Shown: positions 43,588-52,812 of the stretch, in pieces
Layout of the letters: the number at the start of each line of letters is the position of its first letter
Position numbering within the stretch: position 1 is the stretch's first letter
Program-made: the position numbers and the translations under genes
The notes under the pieces: model-generated
Seen by the model: only the letters and a program-made list of their open reading frames with translations
Database searches by the model: none
Told to the model about the DNA's origin: nothing
Source: AP-15 sp963733945
GTDB taxonomy: Bacteria; Pseudomonadota; Alphaproteobacteria; ATCC43930; CGMCC-115725
Direction: 5' to 3'
NCBI GenBank assembly: GCA_963733945.1
Contig: CAVTFD010000018.1
Span: 62,001 to 126,000 of the forward strand
DNA: 64,000 bases

Positions 43588-45099
43588 ATGCCCAGCCGAT
43601 GCGGTGGAATCCTTGTTACGGCGTGTTTGCTGCTCTTGCTGCCGGTGGGGCGGGCGAGCGCCATCGATTCGGATCGCCAGGTCATACACGTTCTGAATCG
43701 GCTCGCCTTTGGCCCGACCCTCGACGATTTCAATTATGTGAAGACGATCGGGGTCGAGCGTTACATCGCCGAACAGCTCGATCGCGCGGCGATCCCTGAG
43801 CCGATCGCGCTGCGCTTTCGCCTGGCCGAGCTTGATACCCTCGGGCTCGATGCGGTCGCACTGCGCCAGCTCTACGGACCGCTGCGCCCGGTTATGGGCG
43901 TCAAGCCGACAGCGGAGGACATCAACGCGCAGCAGGCGCGGGCGGCACTGGTCGTGCGCGAGGCGGCGGCGGCGCGCGTTCTGAAAGCGGTGCTGAGCCG
44001 ACGCCAGCTCGAGCAGGTAATGGTCGACTTTTGGTTCAACCACTTCAACATCTTCGGCGGAGAGGGGCTGGACCGCGTCTGGATCGGCAATTACGAAGAG
44101 CAGGCGATCCGTCCCAACGCGCTCGGCCGGTTTCGCGACCTGCTCTTCGCCGTCGCCAAGCACCCGGCGATGTTGGTTTATCTCGACAACACAGAGAATA
44201 CCGCACCGGGCAATCCCGCGCGAAGCGGCGCGGCGGGTGGTCTCAACGAAAATTTTGCGCGCGAGGTTATGGAGCTGCACACCCTCGGCATTGACGGTGG
44301 GTACACCCAGGCCGACGTCACCACCTTGGCGCGCGTCTTTACCGGGTGGCGGATTAACTCGCCGAATTCGCAGAATTTTCCAGGCGTTGCCGCGATCTTC
44401 GAAGGCACCCGCCATGATTACGGACCAAAGGTGTTTCTTGGACGCACGCTGCGTGCACAAGGCAAGGCCGAGGGCGAGGAGGCGCTCGATATACTCGCGC
44501 GCAGCCCGGCGACCGCTAACCATATCGCCTATGAGCTGGCGCAATACTTTGTTGCCGACACGCCTCCGCCGGCGCTGGTCGCGCGTTTGGCCGCCCGCTT
44601 TCTCGCCACCGGCGGTGACATCCGCGAGGTCTTGAAGATGCTGTTCGCCAGTTCCGAGTTCTGGGACAGCGCCGGGGAGAAATACAAGACCCCCTATGAA
44701 TACGTGATCTCGGCGGTGCGTGCGGCTGGCGTTCCGGTTAACGATGTCCGCCCGTTGCTCGGCTGGATGAGCCGACTGGGTATGCCGGTCTACGAGTGCC
44801 AGACACCGGATGGCTACAAGAATACCGAGGAAGCTTGGTTAAGCCCCGACGCGACATTACAGCGGATCAGCTTTGCAATTGCTTTGGGCCGCGGCTCTCT
44901 GCCGGTCGGCGCCGAGCCCGACCTTGCGGCGACAGAAACGGGGCGACGGTCTGTCCCGTCCGCCTCGGTCGATCCCCGGCATCTCGTAGAAATTTTCGGT
45001 TCGACCCTGTCGAACGCGACGCGCGAGGTGGTTGACGCCGCGACTCCCGGGCTGCGCGCATCGCTGATCCTTGGCAGCCCGGATTTCATGCGCAGATAG
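43588..45099 (+). CDS. DUF1800 domain protein, exported
   Basis: A 503-aa protein with a signal peptide (ILVTACLLLLLPVGRASA). DUF1800 landmarks are HVLNRLAFGPTLDDFNYVKT, QVMVDFWFNHFNIFGGEG, GGLNENFAREVMELHTLGID, YTQADVTTLARVFTGWRIN and LFASSEFWDSAGEKYKTPYE. The family is uncharacterised but almost always sits next to a DUF1501 gene, as here (9 bp). Together they are thought to act in the periplasm on unknown substrates. Confidence 0.92.
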   Translation: MPSRCGGILVTACLLLLLPVGRASAIDSDRQVIHVLNRLAFGPTLDDFNYVKTIGVERYIAEQLDRAAIPEPIALRFRLAELDTLGLDAVALRQLYGPLRPVMGVKPTAEDINAQQARAALVVREAAAARVLKAVLSRRQLEQVMVDFWFNHFNIFGGEGLDRVWIGNYEEQAIRPNALGRFRDLLFAVAKHPAMLVYLDNTENTAPGNPARSGAAGGLNENFAREVMELHTLGIDGGYTQADVTTLARVFTGWRINSPNSQNFPGVAAIFEGTRHDYGPKVFLGRTLRAQGKAEGEEALDILARSPATANHIAYELAQYFVADTPPPALVARLAARFLATGGDIREVLKMLFASSEFWDSAGEKYKTPYEYVISAVRAAGVPVNDVRPLLGWMSRLGMPVYECQTPDGYKNTEEAWLSPDATLQRISFAIALGRGSLPVGAEPDLAATETGRRSVPSASVDPRHLVEIFGSTLSNATREVVDAATPGLRASLILGSPDFMRR

Positions 45100-45108
45100 G
45101 GCGCTGCG

Positions 45109-46347
45109 ATGACCGGACGCGACTTTTCGCGGCGACTGATGTTGCGGGCCTCGGCCACCGCGGCGCTCTTGCCGCTCGGTCGTGGCGTGTGGGCGGCGAC
45201 TGCCGAGGGCGGTCCCAAGCGCCTGGTCGTGATCCTGTTGCGCGGCGCCGTTGACGGTCTGAACGTGGTCGTGCCCTACGCCGATCAGGCCTACTACGAA
45301 GCGCGGCCGACGATCGCCATCGCCCGGCCGGGTGCGCCCGATGGGGCGCTGGCGCTCGACGGCCATTTCGGGTTGCATCCGGCGCTGGCGGCCCTGATGC
45401 CGCTATGGCGGCAGGGCGATCTCGCCTTTATCCATGCTGCCGGCTCGCCCGACCCGAACCGCTCGCATTTCGAGGCGCAGCGCTACATCGAGAGCGGCAC
45501 GCCCGGCTGCAGCACGACCGCGGACGGGTGGATGAATCGGCTGCTGCTGGCGCTGCCGGGTCGACGCGGCCCGACCGATGCGATCAGCATCGGCGCGACC
45601 CTGGCGCGCATCCTGACGGGCGCGGCGCCGGTCGCCAATCTTTCACTCGGGCCGGATCCCGCCAGGGTGCTGCCGATCGACCAGCCGCAGCTCGCCGGCG
45701 CCTTCGACCGGCTTTATGCGGCGAATGACGCGCTCGGCGAGGCCTATCGCGAGGGCCGCGGCGCGCGGGCGCAGCTGCTCGGTGATCTGGAGCGTGAGCA
45801 GGCTGTTGCCGATGCCGGCGCACCACCGCCGGCGAGCTTTGCCGCGCGGGCGGCGCGACTCGGTCGTCTGATCGACGGCGATGCGCGGATCAGGCTCGCC
45901 TTTGTCGGGCTCGGCGGCTGGGACACCCATGTCGATCAGGGTGGGAGTAAGGGACGGCTCGCCAACCACTTGACCTCGCTCGGCGAAGGCCTGGCAGCTT
46001 TGGCCCACGGGCTCGGAGGCGTGTGGCGCGACACGGTGGTCGTCATCCTGTCTGAGTTCGGCCGCACCGTGCGTGAGAATGGCGATCGCGGCACCGATCA
46101 CGGTCACGGCAACGTCATTTGGGTCGCTGGTGGTGACGTCAAGGGCGGGCGGGTTTACGGCCAATGGCCGGGGTTGAGCGCGGCGCAGCTCTACCAGCAG
46201 CGCGACCTCGCGATCACCACCGACTTTCGCGCGGCGCTAGTCGCGATCCTCGGGGCGCATATGGGCCTCGCCGACCACCAGCTCGACTTGGTCTTTCCTG
46301 GAGCGCCGTCGCCCACGGCCGGGCTGGCGCAAATGCTGGCGGGTTAA
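45109..46347 (+). CDS. DUF1501 domain protein, exported by Tat
   Basis: A 412-aa protein with a twin-arginine leader (FSRRLMLRASATAALLPLG). DUF1501 (sulfatase-like fold) features are LVVILLRGAVDGLNVVVPYA, FGLHPALAALMPLWRQGDL, HAAGSPDPNRSHFEAQRYIE, VGLGGWDTHVDQGG and VVVILSEFGRTVRENGDRGT followed by DHGHGNVIWVAGG. It resembles the alkaline-phosphatase superfamily in its Asp/His pairs, so a hydrolase is possible. It is in an operon with DUF1800. Confidence 0.92.
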   Translation: MTGRDFSRRLMLRASATAALLPLGRGVWAATAEGGPKRLVVILLRGAVDGLNVVVPYADQAYYEARPTIAIARPGAPDGALALDGHFGLHPALAALMPLWRQGDLAFIHAAGSPDPNRSHFEAQRYIESGTPGCSTTADGWMNRLLLALPGRRGPTDAISIGATLARILTGAAPVANLSLGPDPARVLPIDQPQLAGAFDRLYAANDALGEAYREGRGARAQLLGDLEREQAVADAGAPPPASFAARAARLGRLIDGDARIRLAFVGLGGWDTHVDQGGSKGRLANHLTSLGEGLAALAHGLGGVWRDTVVVILSEFGRTVRENGDRGTDHGHGNVIWVAGGDVKGGRVYGQWPGLSAAQLYQQRDLAITTDFRAALVAILGAHMGLADHQLDLVFPGAPSPTAGLAQMLAG

Positions 46348-46837
46348 TTCACGGTCATCAAGGGTGGTGCCGCCTAGCCCTTCATCATATTTTCACCGAG
46401 TTGACCGACGATCAGGGCCTTGACACGCGGGGCGCCGAGATCGGAGCGATGAAACAAGGTTGTGGGCAGGCGGCGCCGCCGGAAGACCGGCGCGAATGGC
46501 GACAAGATGCGGCGCCATTCGGCCGCCCCATGGCTGAAGCCCGCGAACAGGCGAAATCGGCACTGCGGATTTCGCGAGCTTCACCCTGCCCGCGTTGTGC
46601 CAGATCGCAACAGCTACGGCATTGAAGCCTGCCTATGCTGTCTCGTTTGTCAATTAGCAAACAGAATGGCAAACGACAACTTTATTGCGCGCGAGGCGGT
46701 TAGGTGCTATAGGAACAGGATCGTTGAAAGTACCTTACCGCGATGCGCGCGAACCGGGGGCTGCGGTTTTTCGCTACCGACATTTGTGGAACCTCGCTCA
46801 TCATCGCCGGTCGGAAACGCTGAACAGGAGTGCAGGG
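46348..46837. other. Intergenic region, 490 bp, with probable promoter of the exopolysaccharide operon
   Basis: No convincing gene. The first 250 bp are GC-rich with only shadow frames. From about 46600 to 46730 the sequence is AT-richer and holds an inverted repeat, listed separately. The ribosome site AGGAG (46826-46830) belongs to the export lipoprotein. No tRNA fold or strong terminator is visible after the DUF1501 gene. Confidence 0.5.
46643..46676. promoter_or_regulatory. Inverted repeat upstream of the exosortase operon, candidate operator
   Basis: TCGTTTGTCAATT and AATGGCAAACGA are near-perfect inverse complements separated by 9 bp. The site is 160-195 bp before the export lipoprotein start, in the AT-rich part of the gap. 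XrtA operons are often run by PrsR/sigma-54 systems, but I see no clear -24/-12 element. A different repressor or activator is equally possible. Confidence 0.35.
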
Positions 46838-47452
46838 GTGCACCGCACGTTGTTTCGCGCCGCAGGAATAATCGTAGCCCTCGTCATTGCCGGGTGCCAT
46901 GGCGGGCCGCCGTTGCCGTCGGCGCCCCCGGCATCGGCGTTGCCCTCGAGTGAATACATTATCGGCCCCGGCGACAAATTGAACATATTCGTCTGGCGCA
47001 ATCCAGAGTTGAGTATCTCGGTCGATGTTCGGCCGGATGGGCGTCTGTCGATCCCGCTTGTCGAAGACGTGGTCGCAATCGGCAAGACGACAACCCAACT
47101 TGCGCGCGAGCTGGAGCAGCGCCTTGCGAGATACATCAAAGAGCCGGTGGTCACCGTCATTGCCCAAGGGTTCGTCGGTCCTTTCACCGAACAGGTGCGG
47201 GTCATCGGTGAAGCCGCGCAGCCCCGAGGTATCGCGTACCGAACCGACATGACCGTACTCGACGCGATGATCGAAGTCGGTGGGCTGACGCGTTATGCGG
47301 CCGGCAACAATTCGGTCCTGGTGCGCACCGCCAACGGCAAGCAACAGACCTATTCGGTGCATCTCGACGATTTGATCAAGGACGGCGACGTGACGAGCAA
47401 CGTCGCGCTTCAGCCGGGCGATATTCTGATCATTCCGCAACGCCTGTTCTGA
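46838..47452 (+). CDS. Polysaccharide export lipoprotein (Wza/EpsE type, XrtA system)
   Basis: A 204-aa outer-membrane export protein. The GTG at 46838 follows AGGAG by 7 nt. The lipobox VIAGC follows the signal helix (LFRAAGIIVALVI), so it is lipidated at Cys. The export domain reads YIIGPGDKLNIFVWRNPELS, VRPDGRLSIPLVEDVVAIGK, and the SLBB part reads VRVIGEAAQPRGIAYRTDMT, IEVGGLTRYAAGNNSVLV and ALQPGDILIIP. It opens the XrtA-type exopolysaccharide operon. Confidence 0.93.
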   Translation: MHRTLFRAAGIIVALVIAGCHGGPPLPSAPPASALPSSEYIIGPGDKLNIFVWRNPELSISVDVRPDGRLSIPLVEDVVAIGKTTTQLARELEQRLARYIKEPVVTVIAQGFVGPFTEQVRVIGEAAQPRGIAYRTDMTVLDAMIEVGGLTRYAAGNNSVLVRTANGKQQTYSVHLDDLIKDGDVTSNVALQPGDILIIPQRLF

Positions 47453-47558
47453 TCATGGCCGAACTTGCCGGAGCGGGTGGTCGTGTTAAGGCCGAGCGAT
47501 TTCAACCGATCCGACTATCGGGGGTCGTCGGATCCCGCTCAACAGAGTGGAGCTGTCG

Positions 47559-49133
47559 ATGAATTGGCTTAAGTCGCAAGCTTTGCCGATCGCGCAGATG
47601 CTATGGCGGCAAAAATGGCTCGCCATTGGCGTCGCCTGGCTGGTATGCACGGTTGGCTGGATCGCGGTCGCCTTCATCCCGACTAAATACGAGTCGTCGG
47701 CGCGCGTCTATCTCAACGCCGATCCACTGCTGACTCCGCTGCTACACGGTTTGGCCGCGGATACAAATCCGACGCGGCATCTCGATTTTCTGCAGCGCAC
47801 ACTGCTGAGCCGGCCCAACCTCGATCAGCTTGTTCGCATGACCGATCTCGACACTTCGGCTACCACTCCCGAGAAAAGGGACGCGCTCTACCAACAACTT
47901 GCCGCCAGCGTCGATATCAGACCCATCACCCAGAACCTGATGACGATCTCCTATCGCGACCACGATCCGCAGGTGGCCAAGAACGTGGTTCAATCGCTCT
48001 TGACGATCTTTGCCGAAAAGACGGCGGGCAGCAGCCGCAGCGAGATGGACAGTGCGCAACGCTTTCTCGACGAGGAAATCGCGTCCTACCGTGATCAGTT
48101 GCGTGCGGCTGAGAAGCGCCGGGCGGACTTGGCGCGGCAATATCCCGACATCGTAACGGATCGCGACCCGGATGCTCCGACAGACGCGAGCAATACCGGC
48201 AGCCGGCTCGATCAGGCCCGTGCCGCGGTAGTCAAGGCCAAAGACGATCTCGCGGATGCGACCACAAAACGCGACTCCCTAAGCAAGCAGCTCAGTTCGA
48301 TACCCTCGATGCTGACCGTCGACCGCGCGCCGCAGGTGGTCGTCACGGGCGGGCACCTAAGCCCGGACGCAGAGCGGCTTCAACAGCTACGCACCCAACT
48401 CGATTCGCTGCGGTTGAAATACACCGACCAACATCCGGACGTGGTCGCCACCCGAGAAGCGATCGCCGAGACCGAGGCGGACATGAAGCACTCCGGGTCG
48501 GGCGCCGCCGGCGACGGCTCCAGCAAGGGCCAGATTGCCAACGCCGTCTACGATCAGCTCAAGGTGAAACTAGTCGACGCCGAAGGCACTGTCGCCTCCG
48601 CGCAGCGCCGCCTCGCCGCCGCCGAAGACGACGAGAGCCGCATCGAACGGATTGCGCAGTCGGTGCCGGGCGTGTTGACCCAAGCGCAGGACCTTGACCG
48701 TGACTATAGCGTGCTGAAGAGAAATTATCAGGAACTGGTGTCGCGTCGTCAGGCGGCGCAGATCGCTGATAATGCCAACACCAAGACCGAGAACATCCAG
48801 TTCCGCATCGTTGACCCGCCGCAGCAGCCGCTGTTTCCGGTTGCGCCCGATCGGCCGATGTTGCTGTCGGTAGTGCTGCTGTTCGGGCTTGGCGCCGGTC
48901 TCGCCGCGCCGATGGCGATGGAACAGCTCGACCGTTCTTTCGCGACGATTACCCAACTGCGCAGCCTTGGCATTCCGATCTTGGGAAGCGTGACCCGGCT
49001 TTCGCTCAGCGCGGCCAAACGACGTGAGGCAATCCAGCTGGTCGGGGTCTGCGCCAGTGCATTCGTGTTGATCGCGGTTTATGGCACGTTGCTGGCGCTG
49101 AGCTTGCGCCTCCATTCGGTGAGCGTTACATAA
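47559..49133 (+). CDS. XrtA-system polysaccharide chain-length determinant (Wzz-like)
   Basis: A 524-aa inner-membrane protein with an N-terminal helix (WLAIGVAWLVCTVGWIAVAF), a long periplasmic coiled coil and a C-terminal helix (FVLIAVYGTLLALSL). Wzz features are YESSARVYLNADPLLTPLLH, the coil RAAEKRRADLARQYPDIVTD, and the QFRIVDPPQQPLFPVAPDRP turn. It sets polymer length and works with the tyrosine kinase encoded next. The kinase start overlaps its stop (TAATG). The ATG at 47559 is preferred to a GTG 12 nt before. Confidence 0.92.
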   Translation: MNWLKSQALPIAQMLWRQKWLAIGVAWLVCTVGWIAVAFIPTKYESSARVYLNADPLLTPLLHGLAADTNPTRHLDFLQRTLLSRPNLDQLVRMTDLDTSATTPEKRDALYQQLAASVDIRPITQNLMTISYRDHDPQVAKNVVQSLLTIFAEKTAGSSRSEMDSAQRFLDEEIASYRDQLRAAEKRRADLARQYPDIVTDRDPDAPTDASNTGSRLDQARAAVVKAKDDLADATTKRDSLSKQLSSIPSMLTVDRAPQVVVTGGHLSPDAERLQQLRTQLDSLRLKYTDQHPDVVATREAIAETEADMKHSGSGAAGDGSSKGQIANAVYDQLKVKLVDAEGTVASAQRRLAAAEDDESRIERIAQSVPGVLTQAQDLDRDYSVLKRNYQELVSRRQAAQIADNANTKTENIQFRIVDPPQQPLFPVAPDRPMLLSVVLLFGLGAGLAAPMAMEQLDRSFATITQLRSLGIPILGSVTRLSLSAAKRREAIQLVGVCASAFVLIAVYGTLLALSLRLHSVSVT

Positions 49134-50053
49134 TGGCAGAGTCGATCGGATTAATCGAACGGGCGGCCGCGCTGCTGCGCCAGCGGGAAGCGGCTGAGCC
49201 CAGCCTGCCGACGCCGCCTCAGCCTCGGACGGCGCAGCCGCCGTCGCCGTCGGCGCCCAGTAGAGTCGTAGACATTGCCGGACCCGAGGTGATCTTCGAT
49301 CGTGGAAGACTTGCTAGTTTCGGAATTACGCTTCCGTCGTCCGAGCGCTCGCGCACCGTCGAAGAATTTCGCCTTGTCAAGCGCAACCTGATGGCCGCAT
49401 GGTCCGCCGCTGCGGCCGGCGATCAGCGGCCCAGCCGGCTCATCATGATCACCAGCGCGCGGCCCGGTGAGGGAAAGACCTTCACCGCGCTCAATCTGGC
49501 GCTGGCCTTCGCCACCGAAAGGGATGTAAAGGCGCTGCTCGTCGATGTCGACACTCAGCACTCGACCTTGGGGACTATCCTTGGTCTCCAGGGGAAAAAA
49601 GGGATCGTCGACGTCCTTGCGGAAGGTCTCGACGTATCTGATGTTCTTGTCCGCACCAATATCGCCAACCTCCTGGTTTTGCCGCCGGGGCAAGGTGGCC
49701 CACATGTGCCGGAGTTGTTTTCGAGCAATCAGATGGTTTCTCTGATGAGCGAATTGACGCGGCGTTTTCCCGACCGCTTCGTCATCCTCGACACTCCGCC
49801 TTGCATGGCGAGCAGCGACGCCGCCGCGTTGGCCCCTTTGGTCGGGCAGATCGTGTTCGTCGTCGAGGCGCATCGCACCCAGCAGGACGAGATCGAAGCC
49901 GGGCTCAGCATGCTCAGCTCGTGCCCTCGGATCAGCTTGCTGTTGAACAAGAGCGAGTTGGCGAGCGCACATTTCGGCTCCTACGGCTACGGTTATCACT
50001 ATCCCAGTGGCGAGGGCGATGAGCTGCGCTCGGAAAAACCGGCACCGGCCTAG
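49133..50053 (+). CDS. XrtA-associated tyrosine autokinase (BY-kinase)
   Basis: A 306-aa cytosolic bacterial tyrosine kinase. Walker A is in TSARPGEGKTFTALNLALAF, Walker A' (VDVDTQHSTLG) and the Walker B region (DRFVILDTPPCMASSD) follow. The C-terminus carries a Tyr cluster (GSYGYGYHYPSG), the usual autophosphorylation site. It regulates export through the chain-length determinant. Its end overlaps the next gene. Confidence 0.93.
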   Translation: MAESIGLIERAAALLRQREAAEPSLPTPPQPRTAQPPSPSAPSRVVDIAGPEVIFDRGRLASFGITLPSSERSRTVEEFRLVKRNLMAAWSAAAAGDQRPSRLIMITSARPGEGKTFTALNLALAFATERDVKALLVDVDTQHSTLGTILGLQGKKGIVDVLAEGLDVSDVLVRTNIANLLVLPPGQGGPHVPELFSSNQMVSLMSELTRRFPDRFVILDTPPCMASSDAAALAPLVGQIVFVVEAHRTQQDEIEAGLSMLSSCPRISLLLNKSELASAHFGSYGYGYHYPSGEGDELRSEKPAPA

Positions 50054-51815
50054 AGGCCCCGCGGGCACGGTACTCGGTAAACCGCATTTCCGGCTGACGC
50101 TTTCGTTCGTTGTCGTTGCCGGCCTGACGCCGGCAATGCCGGCCTACGCGCAGCCAGTGACCGGCTCATCTCCCGGCGGTGGCGTTCCAGCCGGTACCGG
50201 GCCCGATGTTCTGCCGCCGGTGTCGTCCGGTCCGTTTGGTCTGCCCAATCCGCTGGCGCCACCCGACGCGCTGCCCAACGGCATCACGCCAGCAACGCCG
50301 ACGCAACCTGCGTCCTCGCTCGCGCTGCCCGAACCTGGTGCCGGGATCACCACGCTGCAGCAATATGATCCCAACGCACCGGCGGTTCTGATCCAACCCT
50401 ATTTGTCGGTCGGCGAGCGGTTCACCGACAACGTTAACTTCACGCATTCCGATCGGATCGCGGCAGCGGAGACGAGCCTGATCCCTGCTGTCTCGATTTC
50501 GGCCGACACGCCGCGGCTGCGAGGTGTGCTGAGCGCTCAGGCGTACGGTAACCTGTACGTCCCGTCGGCCGGGTTGGATCAGGTTGTCGGCAATCTTTTC
50601 GGGGGCGGCACGGGGATCATCGTGCCCGACCATTTGTTCGTCGATGCAAATAGCGTCATAACCCAAGGCTCGACGTTGCCTGGGCTCGGCTTTGTCAGCC
50701 CGACCTTGCTGCCGCGGAACCAGCAGACACAAGTCTTTGCCACTTCGATTTCGCCTTATTTGAGAGAATCGTTCGATGGTATGGTCGACACCGAACTGCG
50801 CTATAGCTTCGGCTCGACCAATTTCGGCGGCAACACTGCGGCAACCGCGACACCGCAGACGAACAACCTAGCCAATGGGATCTTGAACGAGGGTTCCTTC
50901 ATCGCCGCAACGGGTCAAAATTTCGAACGTGCGCTGTCACGATTGACCGTCGCTGCGTCAGATTTCAACTCGAGCTCTACGAACCGCAACACACAGTTCA
51001 GCTCGTACGACGATCTTCAATATCGGATTACCCCCGATATCTCGGCGCTGGCACGGATCGGTTACCAGAACCTACAATATCCGCTTGCCCCGTTGGCGTC
51101 ATTCGCTGGCGTGACGTGGCTCGCCGGCGGGCAGCTCGGGCTCGGCCCCAATTACGGTTATGTCAGCTTGCAGTACGGGCGGCAGCAGGGTGTGTACGGC
51201 TTTACCGGATCCGCCAATTATCAGGTGACGCCAACCATCACCGTAGTTGCCAATCTGGTGCAAGGGGTCAGCTCTCCGGGCCAGTATCTGCAGGGCTCGC
51301 TGGCGAATGCAACCCTGAACCCCTACGGCTCGATTGTCGATCAGTATTCAGGGCTCCCGACGGCCTTTTACAGTCCGGGGTTGGGATTGACCAATGGAGT
51401 TTACAAGCAGCATCTCTTCAACGGTCAAATTACCGACTCGATCGGTCCGAACCGCTATTCGCTTTACGGCTATTACACCAATCAGCAGTCGCTGACGCCG
51501 CCGCTAACCGCGCCAACCAAGAGCCTCGGGGGCTATGCGACGTGGTATCGCGACATCAGGCCGAACCTCAATGGCAGCGCCTCAGTCGGCTACGCCAATA
51601 CGGCCAACGCCGTTGCTGTGAACACTGTGACCCCGATCGGTACCATCAACACCTTGAGCGCCAATATCGGCGTCAATTATCTCTTCGCGAGGAATTTGAC
51701 CGGGTCGGTTTTCTACACCCTTTCATATCAACCGAACGGCGCCGTGGCGGCGGTCGGGCGGAGCGGCGACGTTGTCGCGAACTCGTTGCAGTTCTTGCTG
51801 ACGAAGGCGTTCTAA
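50019..51815 (+). CDS. Outer-membrane beta-barrel protein of the XrtA/PEP-CTERM polysaccharide system
   Basis: A 598-aa outer-membrane barrel. The signal peptide is LTLSFVVVAGLTPAMPAYAQ. After a Pro/Gly-rich linker come many amphipathic strands with aromatic ends: VLIQPYLSVGERFTDNVNFT, LRGVLSAQAYGNLYVPSAGL, YGYVSLQYGRQQGVYGF and the last strand VVANSLQFLLTKAF. It matches the TIGR03016-type family and would be the export barrel. The start is uncertain: a GTG at 50007 and an ATG at 50019 both lie inside the kinase gene, giving an overlap of 35-47 nt. Confidence 0.85.
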   Translation: MSCARKNRHRPRGPAGTVLGKPHFRLTLSFVVVAGLTPAMPAYAQPVTGSSPGGGVPAGTGPDVLPPVSSGPFGLPNPLAPPDALPNGITPATPTQPASSLALPEPGAGITTLQQYDPNAPAVLIQPYLSVGERFTDNVNFTHSDRIAAAETSLIPAVSISADTPRLRGVLSAQAYGNLYVPSAGLDQVVGNLFGGGTGIIVPDHLFVDANSVITQGSTLPGLGFVSPTLLPRNQQTQVFATSISPYLRESFDGMVDTELRYSFGSTNFGGNTAATATPQTNNLANGILNEGSFIAATGQNFERALSRLTVAASDFNSSSTNRNTQFSSYDDLQYRITPDISALARIGYQNLQYPLAPLASFAGVTWLAGGQLGLGPNYGYVSLQYGRQQGVYGFTGSANYQVTPTITVVANLVQGVSSPGQYLQGSLANATLNPYGSIVDQYSGLPTAFYSPGLGLTNGVYKQHLFNGQITDSIGPNRYSLYGYYTNQQSLTPPLTAPTKSLGGYATWYRDIRPNLNGSASVGYANTANAVAVNTVTPIGTINTLSANIGVNYLFARNLTGSVFYTLSYQPNGAVAAVGRSGDVVANSLQFLLTKAF

Positions 51816-51819
51816 GTCC

Positions 51820-52812
51820 ATGTACTCTGAATTCTATGGGCTCGCCACCCGGCCGTTCCAGCTGACGCCGGATGCCCGCTTCTTCTTCGAGAGTACTGTT
51901 CATCGGCAGGCGATGGCCTATCTGGTCTACGGTCTGCACCATGCCGAAGGCTTCATCATAATTACCGGTGAAGTCGGGGCGGGAAAGACCATCCTGGTCG
52001 ACAATCTGCTGTCGACGATCAACGAGAGCAGCTTTATTACCGCAAAGATCGTGACCAGCCAGCTCGGCGGCGACGATCTCCTGCATATGGTGGCGGCCGG
52101 CTTCGGCGTTGCCAAGGAGGGGCTGGCCAAGGGATCCCTGCTGCAGCGCATCAGCGATTTCGTTCTCTCCCAGCACCGCGACGGCAAACGCGTGCTGTTG
52201 ATCGTCGATGAGGCGCAAAATTTGGCGTTCGAGGCGCTTGAAGAGCTTCGCATGCTCTCGAATATCGTCGTCGATAGGACTATGGCATTACAGAGTTTTC
52301 TGCTCGGCCAGCCGCAGTTCCGGACGATCTTGGGCAGCCCGGGGCTCGAACAACTGCGCCAGCGGGTGACCGCCGCCTACCATCTCGGCCCGCTGGATGA
52401 GGCCGAGACTAGGGCCTATATTGAGCACCGCCTACGCCGCGCTGAGTGGAAAGGCGATCCGCATTTCACCGAAGCCTCCTTTCCGGTGATCTATCAGCAC
52501 ACCGAAGGCGTACCTCGGCGGATCAACACCTTGTGCTCGCGGCTTCTGCTGTACGGATTTTTAGAGCAGCTGCACACTTTGACGGCGAGCGCGGTCGACA
52601 AGGTTGCCAACGATCTGCGCGAGGAAATCGCGGTGGTTGCCTCGCCGCGGGTGCTCCCGGCTGTCGATGCCGCGACGGGCACGCTAGGCGCTGCTTTTCC
52701 GGCCGTTATCGAACGCCTCGCCGCGCTCGAAAAGAACGTCGATCAGCATGATCGCCTGATCCGGCGCGCGATCGAAATCGCCGCTCATTATTTTCAAGGT
52801 GAACGGCCGTGA
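51820..52812 (+). CDS. XrtA-associated AAA ATPase (ExeA/GspA-like)
   Basis: A 330-aa P-loop ATPase starting MYSEFYGLATRPFQLTPDAR. Walker A is ITGEVGAGKTILVDNLLSTI, Walker B RVLLIVDEAQNLAFEALEEL, and the second-half helices RVTAAYHLGPLDEAETRAYI are typical. A C-terminal region follows that probably contacts the envelope. In XrtA loci it is a standard member of unclear job, probably assembly or energy for export. It starts 4 nt after the barrel gene. Confidence 0.93.
   Translation: MYSEFYGLATRPFQLTPDARFFFESTVHRQAMAYLVYGLHHAEGFIIITGEVGAGKTILVDNLLSTINESSFITAKIVTSQLGGDDLLHMVAAGFGVAKEGLAKGSLLQRISDFVLSQHRDGKRVLLIVDEAQNLAFEALEELRMLSNIVVDRTMALQSFLLGQPQFRTILGSPGLEQLRQRVTAAYHLGPLDEAETRAYIEHRLRRAEWKGDPHFTEASFPVIYQHTEGVPRRINTLCSRLLLYGFLEQLHTLTASAVDKVANDLREEIAVVASPRVLPAVDAATGTLGAAFPAVIERLAALEKNVDQHDRLIRRAIEIAAHYFQGERP

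Noticed and set aside
44857..45378. Reverse frame across the DUF1800-DUF1501 junction
   Set aside because: It crosses two well-supported forward genes and shows no family features.
46685..46837. Upstream extension of the export lipoprotein
   Set aside because: The 51 extra residues would precede the signal peptide and lipobox. The GTG at 46838 has a proper AGGAG and gives a normal lipoprotein signal.
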